A stretch of DNA of 11,531 nucleotides from Phycisphaerae bacterium (GTDB taxonomy: Bacteria; Planctomycetota; Phycisphaerae; SM23-33), in the NCBI GenBank assembly GCA_030628445.1, contig DAOVQV010000022.1:1-11531 (forward strand). Direction: 5' to 3'. The notes beneath the pieces were generated by a model. It did not search any database. It saw nothing but the letters and a program-made list of their open reading frames with translations, and was not told the origin of the DNA. The position numbers were made by a program, and so were the translations under genes. Below are positions 7,079 through 11,531 of this stretch, piece after piece. How positions within the stretch are numbered: the first letter of the stretch is position 1; each line of letters starts with the position of its first letter.

Positions 7079-8580
7079 GGGAGGGCTCCTAATAGGGCCT
7101 CACCGGCCGGGGTGAACAGCAAATCCCTCAGCGGGACAAGCGCCAAACCGGCACAGATGCAGACAATCGTCAGGAGGACCAACGCGATGCACATCCCCGC
7201 CGGCGCCTCGCGGGCTGCGGCGACCGCATCGGACGGTTCGCCCTCCAGGACGTATCGTTGAACCTTGATGTACATCAGCAGCGTTCCGACCGCCACGCCG
7301 ATACCCACCGCCGCCAGGACGTTGTGTCCCGACAGCACCAGGGCGATGATGATGATCAGCTTGGAGAAGAATCCGTTAAACGGCGGGACGCCGGAGATGC
7401 TCAGGGCGCCGATCCGGCAGCAGAAGCTGGTTACGGGCATGCGGCGCGACAGGCCGCCCATCTCCTTCAGCAATCGCGTATGGGCCTGCTGTTCGATCGA
7501 CCCGGAGGCCAGGAACAGCAGGCTCTTAAACGTGGCGTGATTGAACAAGTGGAACAGCCCGCCAAAAAGACACAAGGCGGCAACAGTTCGATCCGGCGCA
7601 GCACGGCTCATCGCCTCGGCCGCTACGCCAAGGGCCAGGACGACGTATCCGACCTGCGAGATGCTGCTGTAGGCCAGTAGCCGCTTGAAGTCCCACTGGC
7701 CGATCGCCAGGAACATTCCCAGCACCATGGACAGGAGGCCCATGGCTATCAGGATGTTGGCGTAGTACGGGCTGACCCCCAGAACGCCGAAGACCACCCG
7801 CGCCAGGGCGTAGACTCCCGAGGCCTTGATCAGCACGCCGGAAAGCATCGCCGAGATCGGGGCCGGCGCCGAGGGGTGCGCATCGGGCAGCCAGGCGTGG
7901 AAGGGTACCATGGCCGCCTTCAGGGCGAGCCCCGCGATTATCGCCGCTCCCCCCAGCAGCACCCCCGGAGAGTCCGGGCCGATCGTACGGAGGGCTTCGG
8001 AGATCTTGGCCATGTTCAAATGCCCGGTCAGCGAATAGAGGATCGTCACGCCCAGCAGGATAAAGGCTGAACCCACCGTCCCGAGGATCAGGTACTTAAA
8101 GGCGGCTTCCAGCTCCTCGGACTCACAGCCAAACGCCACCAGTGCATACGAGGCGATCGCGGCGACCTCGAGGAAGACGAACAGGTTGAACATGTCCCCG
8201 GCCAGCACCACGGCGCTCATCGCCCCCGTCATCAGCAGGAACAGCGCGTCGAACAGCCAGACCTTTGTGAATCGCCGCATGTACTGCGTGGCGAAAATGA
8301 TCGACGCCAGAGCGACGAAGTTGATGACAATGAGCATCAACTTCGAGAGCCCGTCGCAGACCAACTCGATGCCCAGCGTCTGGCCTTGCCCCCACCCGCC
8401 CACGTAGACGTGCAGCGCCCCAGCCCACAGCAACCGACCCGCTATCAGCAGGTTGACCAGCACCGCAAGGACGGCCAGCGGCGTGGTCAGACGCTTTAGC
8501 GGCCCGGCGTGCGCAATCATCACGATGAGGAAGGCAGCGCCTAACGGCAAAGCCACCAACAACGGTACGAGTTGTTCCAT
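7075..8580 (-). CDS. mrpD: Mrp-type antiporter subunit D (MrpD/MbhH, NuoN-like ion pump)
   Basis: A 501-residue polytopic membrane protein of the complex I antiporter-like family, with about 14 hydrophobic segments. The charged residues expected along the ion path are present: Glu138 in FLEVAAIASYAL, Lys221 in LALKAAMVPFHAWLPDAH, Lys252 in the broken-helix region, His344 and His348 with Lys352 in FHLFNHATFKSLLF, and Lys407 in NGFFSKLI. HAWLPDAHPSAPAPISAMLSG (228-248) is the family signature, and the DAH/SAPAP form favours MrpD over NuoL. It probably drives proton or sodium translocation as a fixed part of the complex. The ATG at 8580 is the earliest possible start, since an in-frame TAA lies shortly upstream; TAAGG about 10 bases upstream is a possible ribosome site. 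It follows mrpC after a 76-base gap, the only real gap in this operon. Confidence 0.97.
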   Translation of the reverse strand: MEQLVPLLVALPLGAAFLIVMIAHAGPLKRLTTPLAVLAVLVNLLIAGRLLWAGALHVYVGGWGQGQTLGIELVCDGLSKLMLIVINFVALASIIFATQYMRRFTKVWLFDALFLLMTGAMSAVVLAGDMFNLFVFLEVAAIASYALVAFGCESEELEAAFKYLILGTVGSAFILLGVTILYSLTGHLNMAKISEALRTIGPDSPGVLLGGAAIIAGLALKAAMVPFHAWLPDAHPSAPAPISAMLSGVLIKASGVYALARVVFGVLGVSPYYANILIAMGLLSMVLGMFLAIGQWDFKRLLAYSSISQVGYVVLALGVAAEAMSRAAPDRTVAALCLFGGLFHLFNHATFKSLLFLASGSIEQQAHTRLLKEMGGLSRRMPVTSFCCRIGALSISGVPPFNGFFSKLIIIIALVLSGHNVLAAVGIGVAVGTLLMYIKVQRYVLEGEPSDAVAAAREAPAGMCIALVLLTIVCICAGLALVPLRDLLFTPAGEALLGALP

Positions 8581-8592
8581 ATCTCGTCTACC

Positions 8593-8646
8593 TTACCGCT
8601 TTGTAATACCGACGGGTCTGAACTGCTCGGCGTCGAACAATCGCAC
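8593..8646 (-). other. Possible 17-codon mini-ORF between mrpC and mrpD
   Basis: The 76-base mrpC-mrpD gap contains a small open frame, GTG to TAA, reading MRLFDAEQFRPVGITKR. Its frame is +1 relative to mrpC and stays open back into the mrpC end as far as a TAA near 8683-8685. The TAA that closes it overlaps the TAAGG in front of mrpD, so it could couple translation of the two genes. A purine-rich GGCGGGCG sits directly before the GTG. It is too short to judge as a protein. It may be chance, a relic of a longer mrpC tail, or a small leader. Confidence 0.2.
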
Positions 8647-8656
8647 CGCCCGCCGG

Positions 8657-9013
8657 TCAGCCTCGAAGCTTCCTTATTCGGTTCATGTCAAACGTGCCGT
8701 ACTTCTGGTGCAGCCGTATAGCCATCGACACCATAAGCGCCGTTATACCCAAACCGATGACGATGCTTGTCAGGACCATCGCCTGGGGTAGCGGGTCTAC
8801 GCCCGTCTCGGCCAGGTCCGCGGCCGTCTGGCCCGGGGAGAGGATCGGCGCCACTCCGTCCGAGCGGTAACCCACAAGCACAAGAAGCAGGTTCACCGCG
8901 TAATCGATAATGAGCACCCCGACGATAATCTTGATGATGTTCTTCTTAGCGACCACGATGTACAAGCCGACCAGAAGGACCGCAAATGTCAGCAGATATA
9001 TCGTTATGCCCAT
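8657..9013 (-). CDS. mrpC: Mrp-type cation/proton antiporter subunit C (MnhC/MbhG, NuoK-like)
   Basis: A 118-residue membrane protein with three helices (about 3-21, 29-50 and 77-100), homologous to NuoK. Family landmarks are NIIKIIVGVLIIDYAVNLLL near 25-44 and VDPLPQAMVLTSIVIGLGITA near 71-91. The start is the ATG at 9013, which begins one base after the mrpB stop (TGAAATG). A longer in-frame reading from 9103 is rejected because it runs through mrpB. The C-terminus ends MNRIRKLRG, typical for bacterial MrpC. In this complex it would sit between the MrpA-like and MrpD-like pumps, as NuoK does in complex I. Confidence 0.96.
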   Translation of the reverse strand: MGITIYLLTFAVLLVGLYIVVAKKNIIKIIVGVLIIDYAVNLLLVLVGYRSDGVAPILSPGQTAADLAETGVDPLPQAMVLTSIVIGLGITALMVSMAIRLHQKYGTFDMNRIRKLRG

Positions 9014-9014
9014 T

Positions 9015-9479
9015 TCATAATTCCCTTCCGACACGCCTGATGCTGCGGGGCCGCCCGTACTTAAAGGCCGACAGAGCCACAAACGCCCCGGCCAGGCCCG
9101 CACCGACCTTCAGCAGGATCGCCAGGTTCGCCAGCGGTATCATCCCACCGGAAAGCAGGTGATGCGCCGTCCCGATAGGGATGAAGTTGACGAAGAAGCC
9201 TCCCGTGATGTACCCACACAGCGCCACCACCAGAAAACCCATCGCGCCCGTTCCATCCCAGATGTGGCACTTCGGTTCGTTGACGATCCGCCCGGCGAAG
9301 CCGCTTCCGAACGCCAGCACCACCAGTACCGCCGCAGCGGCCAGGATAACCCCACCTGCAAAGCCCCCGCCGGGCGAGAGGTGCCCGGTCAGGGCGATGT
9401 AGACCCCGAAGAGGGCGATAAACCCGGCGATTATCCGAGTGGTGTTCTTGACGATGATTGTCATCCCGGGTTGGCTCAT
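9015..9479 (-). CDS. mrpB: Mrp-type cation/proton antiporter subunit B (MnhB/MbhF family)
   Basis: A 154-residue membrane protein with four predicted helices (about 14-31, 42-61, 75-98 and 113-136). The diagnostic GHLSPGGGFAGG lies at 32-43, in the typical place between the first two helices. It corresponds to MbhF in membrane-bound hydrogenases. The ATG at 9479 overlaps the stop of the preceding gene (ATGA); an internal Met at residue 6 is a possible alternative but leaves no coupling. The C-terminus is short and basic. Intact, with no odd features. Confidence 0.95.
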   Translation of the reverse strand: MSQPGMTIIVKNTTRIIAGFIALFGVYIALTGHLSPGGGFAGGVILAAAAVLVVLAFGSGFAGRIVNEPKCHIWDGTGAMGFLVVALCGYITGGFFVNFIPIGTAHHLLSGGMIPLANLAILLKVGAGLAGAFVALSAFKYGRPRSIRRVGREL

Positions 9480-10063
9480 AACACTGGCTCCTGCTTTCGC
9501 CGCCCCACCTGACGCAATATCACATAAACCCCGAGAATGGAGACGAATATCACCGTTGCCTCCCCGAGCGTGTCATAGGCCCGGTAGTCCAGCAATATGG
9601 CCATGACGATATTGGCTGCTCCGGTCTCGGCGGGACCTTTTGCCAGATAATCCGAGCTAACAGGTGAGGGTAGGGCCTCATCGGGATTCGCAAAGGTCGC
9701 AGCGCCGAACGCAGGGATGGTCCCGTCCGCCCCGGTCCCCCCGACCGCCACGAACGTCACCACCAGCAACACACCGCCGGCCAGAAGGACCGCGCCGGTT
9801 CGCAGCGCATCCCGCGCGTCTGTGGTGGACGTATCCTCCCGCCGCAGGACGACGCGCACCAACAATACCAGCGCTATGACCTCCACCACTACTTGCGTAA
9901 TCGCCAGGTCCGGAGCGCCCAGCAGCAGGTCTATCACGCTGAGTGCGAACCCGGCCGCCCCTATGCAGATTACAGCGCTGAGCAGGTCGCGTGTCTCAGC
10001 CGCGATCAAGGCCGCTATCAGCATGAACAATATCAGCGCCACGATGAAGTGTTCTACGCCCAT
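9476..10063 (-). CDS. Fused MbhD-MbhE-like subunit (MrpA C-terminal part, DUF4040)
   Basis: A 195-residue membrane protein that corresponds to the C-terminal part of MrpA, here a separate gene. The first half (about 5-75) is the DUF4040/MbhD domain: three hydrophobic segments and the signature LLGAPDLAITQVVVEVIALV at 47-66. A helix at about 90-108 and a hydrophilic loop at 109-145 follow. The second half (146-184) carries ETGAANIVMAILLDYRAYDT, then LGEATVIFVSILGV, the MbhE signature. In Pyrococcus mbh the two domains are separate genes, and in classical Mrp both belong to the large MrpA; this one has them fused to each other but cut off from the pump domain. It follows the NuoL-like gene by 4 bases and overlaps mrpB by 4. 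It probably bridges the pump subunits and the sodium path. Confidence 0.88.
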   Translation of the reverse strand: MGVEHFIVALILFMLIAALIAAETRDLLSAVICIGAAGFALSVIDLLLGAPDLAITQVVVEVIALVLLVRVVLRREDTSTTDARDALRTGAVLLAGGVLLVVTFVAVGGTGADGTIPAFGAATFANPDEALPSPVSSDYLAKGPAETGAANIVMAILLDYRAYDTLGEATVIFVSILGVYVILRQVGRRKQEPVL

Positions 10064-10067
10064 CGTC

Positions 10068-11531
10068 TTATGTCTCCACGGTCAGCAGCAGGTACACCAC
10101 CATCACGGTAAGACCAACCAGCACCCAGGAGACGTACAGACTTATCAGCCCGGTGTGCTGGGCGCGGAGAAGCTCTACAAGCGTCCGCCCATATCTCCCG
10201 GTCCAGTGGTACAGGTCCATCGCCCCGGCCTGGCCGTGCTTCAGCAGCGGGCCGATAACGGGCAGCTTGCTTATCGTCTCGTAAAAGTGCGTACCCGGGG
10301 TGCGGAAGCGGTCGTCGGTTGCTGCAGGGACCTCACCGGCAAGAAAGGGACGGACCACGCGGATCTTCTTCCAGCCCGCCCAGATCCATACGAACACAAA
10401 ACCCATCATGATGCCGATCAGAATAAGCCCCGTAGCCTGCGACGGGCTCCACAGACCCAGCGTGCCGGTATCTACGATGTACCTGGTCGCAGTTACCCCT
10501 TCTCCCGTGGTAGCGGCGCCTGCGATGGCTGGGGCGAGTATGTGCTGCGTCGCTAGTTGGGGCCAGAGCCCCAGAAGCACGCAAGCCCCCGCCAGCACGA
10601 TCATCGGTGCGACCAGGAAGAAGCTTTCACGGGGGCGGCGCGACACGTAAGCAGCCTGCTTTGGCGCCGGCGCCAAGAACGCCGAATAGATCACCTTCAC
10701 GAAGCTCGCCAGCGTAAGTGCGCTGCCGAACACCGCCGCAACCAGCAGCGCCATTGCAAAACCCCGACCGGATACTTGCAGCGCGCCTTGATAGACCAAC
10801 CACTTGCTGACGAAACCGTTGAACGGCGGGACGCCGGAAATCGCCGCAGCGCTGATGGCCGAACATACAAACGTCACCGGCAAATATCTCGCCAGGCCTC
10901 CCATATCTTCCACGTCATCACTGCCGACAGCCCGGCCGACCGTCCCGCTCATCAAGAACAAATTGGACTTATAGATTGCATTGTTGATCATGTGGAACAG
11001 CCCGCCGATCACGCCGATGGTCGTCCCCGTCCCGATGCCCAGGACCATATAACCGACCTGGCTGACGGCGTGGAAGGAAAGCAGCTTCTTCAGGTTGTGC
11101 TGCACCATCGCCATCAGGACGGCGGCGATTATGGTCACAGCCCCGACGATCATCATCACCATCTGCATGGTGGGGTCAGGTTGGAAGATCCGCAGGGACA
11201 AGACGGCAAGCAAATAGATACCAAGCAGCTTATCCAGCGCCGCGGGCAGATACGCCATTACGGACGTGGGGGCCCCCTCGGCTGCGGCGGGGATCCAGGT
11301 GTGCAGCGGGATTGCCCCCGCCTTAGCTAAAGCGCCGATCAGAATGAGAACGTACACGACGTATCCGGTGGCGCCCATCTGCGCGACGCTGACGGGCCCG
11401 CGCGACAGCGACAGGTTCGCCGTCCCGCCTTCCGAGCAGGCCAGCAGGACAACCGCCAGGAGCAAACACGCATCCGCAAAACCCAAAATGCTGTATGTCT
11501 TCGCCCCGCCCTTGGCGGCCCCGGGGCGGCC
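10068..11531 (-). CDS. NuoL/HyfB-like proton-pumping membrane subunit (MrpA N-terminal equivalent), partial
   Basis: The 5' end lies beyond the right edge of the window, where the frame is still open; 487 residues are visible. The TTG at 11484-11486 is an internal Leu codon in a conserved stretch (AKGGAKTYSILGFADAC), not a start. The complex I antiporter-like fold is shown by KAGAIPLHTWIPAAAEGAP, LPAALDKLLGIYLL, NLKKLLSFHAVSQVGYMVLG, FHMINNAIYKSNLFL and ISGVPPFNGFVSKW, which hold the lysines and histidine expected on the ion path. The N-terminal half of the fold, with its key Glu, is outside. After the last pump helices comes a segment (FYETISKLPVIGPLL onward), then QHTGLISLYVSWVLVGLTVMVV near the end, resembling the C-terminal lateral and final helices of NuoL. 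With the DUF4040 gene downstream it makes a split MrpA. HyfB/HycC-type or MbhH-type naming is equally possible. Confidence 0.9.
   Translation of the reverse strand, partial: GRPGAAKGGAKTYSILGFADACLLLAVVLLACSEGGTANLSLSRGPVSVAQMGATGYVVYVLILIGALAKAGAIPLHTWIPAAAEGAPTSVMAYLPAALDKLLGIYLLAVLSLRIFQPDPTMQMVMMIVGAVTIIAAVLMAMVQHNLKKLLSFHAVSQVGYMVLGIGTGTTIGVIGGLFHMINNAIYKSNLFLMSGTVGRAVGSDDVEDMGGLARYLPVTFVCSAISAAAISGVPPFNGFVSKWLVYQGALQVSGRGFAMALLVAAVFGSALTLASFVKVIYSAFLAPAPKQAAYVSRRPRESFFLVAPMIVLAGACVLLGLWPQLATQHILAPAIAGAATTGEGVTATRYIVDTGTLGLWSPSQATGLILIGIMMGFVFVWIWAGWKKIRVVRPFLAGEVPAATDDRFRTPGTHFYETISKLPVIGPLLKHGQAGAMDLYHWTGRYGRTLVELLRAQHTGLISLYVSWVLVGLTVMVVYLLLTVET

Noticed and set aside
9013..9103. Longer MrpC reading starting at 9103
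   Set aside because: The extra 30 residues run through mrpB in another frame and lack membrane or family character; ATG 9013 matches the family start.
9717..11330. Two long + strand open frames (279 and 257 codons) opposite the NuoL-like and MbhD-E genes
   Set aside because: They lie antisense to clearly conserved membrane genes. Their translations are rich in Arg, His, Thr, Pro and Gln with no recognisable motif, as expected for the reverse strand of GC-rich membrane codons.
11484..11486. TTG as the start of the NuoL-like gene
   Set aside because: The frame continues open to the window edge with family-like residues before it, and a 472-residue protein would lack the first helices of the fold.

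Overview
The window is a GC-rich, densely packed bacterial chromosome segment with two gene blocks facing each other. There are no RNA genes, insertion sequences, CRISPR arrays or long non-coding stretches; the longest gap between genes is 89 bases. Group 4 hydrogenase-type genes beside Mrp-type antiporter genes, together with alanine dehydrogenase, suggest an anaerobic or fermentative bacterium with sodium/proton energetics. An anaerobic planctomycete (Phycisphaerae-like) is my guess, but the sequence does not establish the phylum.

Left block, + strand, 1-4745: the 3' end of carA, then complete carB, then ald. CarB is a full-length, conventional large subunit of carbamoyl phosphate synthetase. 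The visible end of CarA is aligned easily by its flanking motifs, but the residues that bind glutamine and complete the catalytic triad are replaced. The glutaminase is therefore probably dead, and the enzyme may run on free ammonia. The alanine dehydrogenase downstream has its full catalytic set and could release or consume that ammonia.

Right block, - strand, 11531-4773: a tightly overlapping operon read right to left. It encodes a NuoL/HyfB-like antiporter subunit (cut by the window edge), a fused MbhD-MbhE-like subunit (the part that forms the C-terminus of MrpA), MrpB, MrpC, MrpD, MrpE, MrpF, MrpG, a HycF-like two-cluster ferredoxin with a C-terminal Cys-pair domain, and a HycI-like hydrogenase maturation protease. 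Most junctions are ATGA-type overlaps; the only appreciable gap is the 76 bases between mrpC and mrpD.

Read together, the right block looks like the membrane arm, electron-transfer subunit and maturation factor of a membrane-bound, ion-pumping group 4 [NiFe]-hydrogenase (Mbh or formate-hydrogenlyase-Mrp type). It would couple ferredoxin or formate oxidation to H2 and to a Na+/H+ gradient. The catalytic large and small hydrogenase subunits are not in the window and are predicted just beyond its right end.
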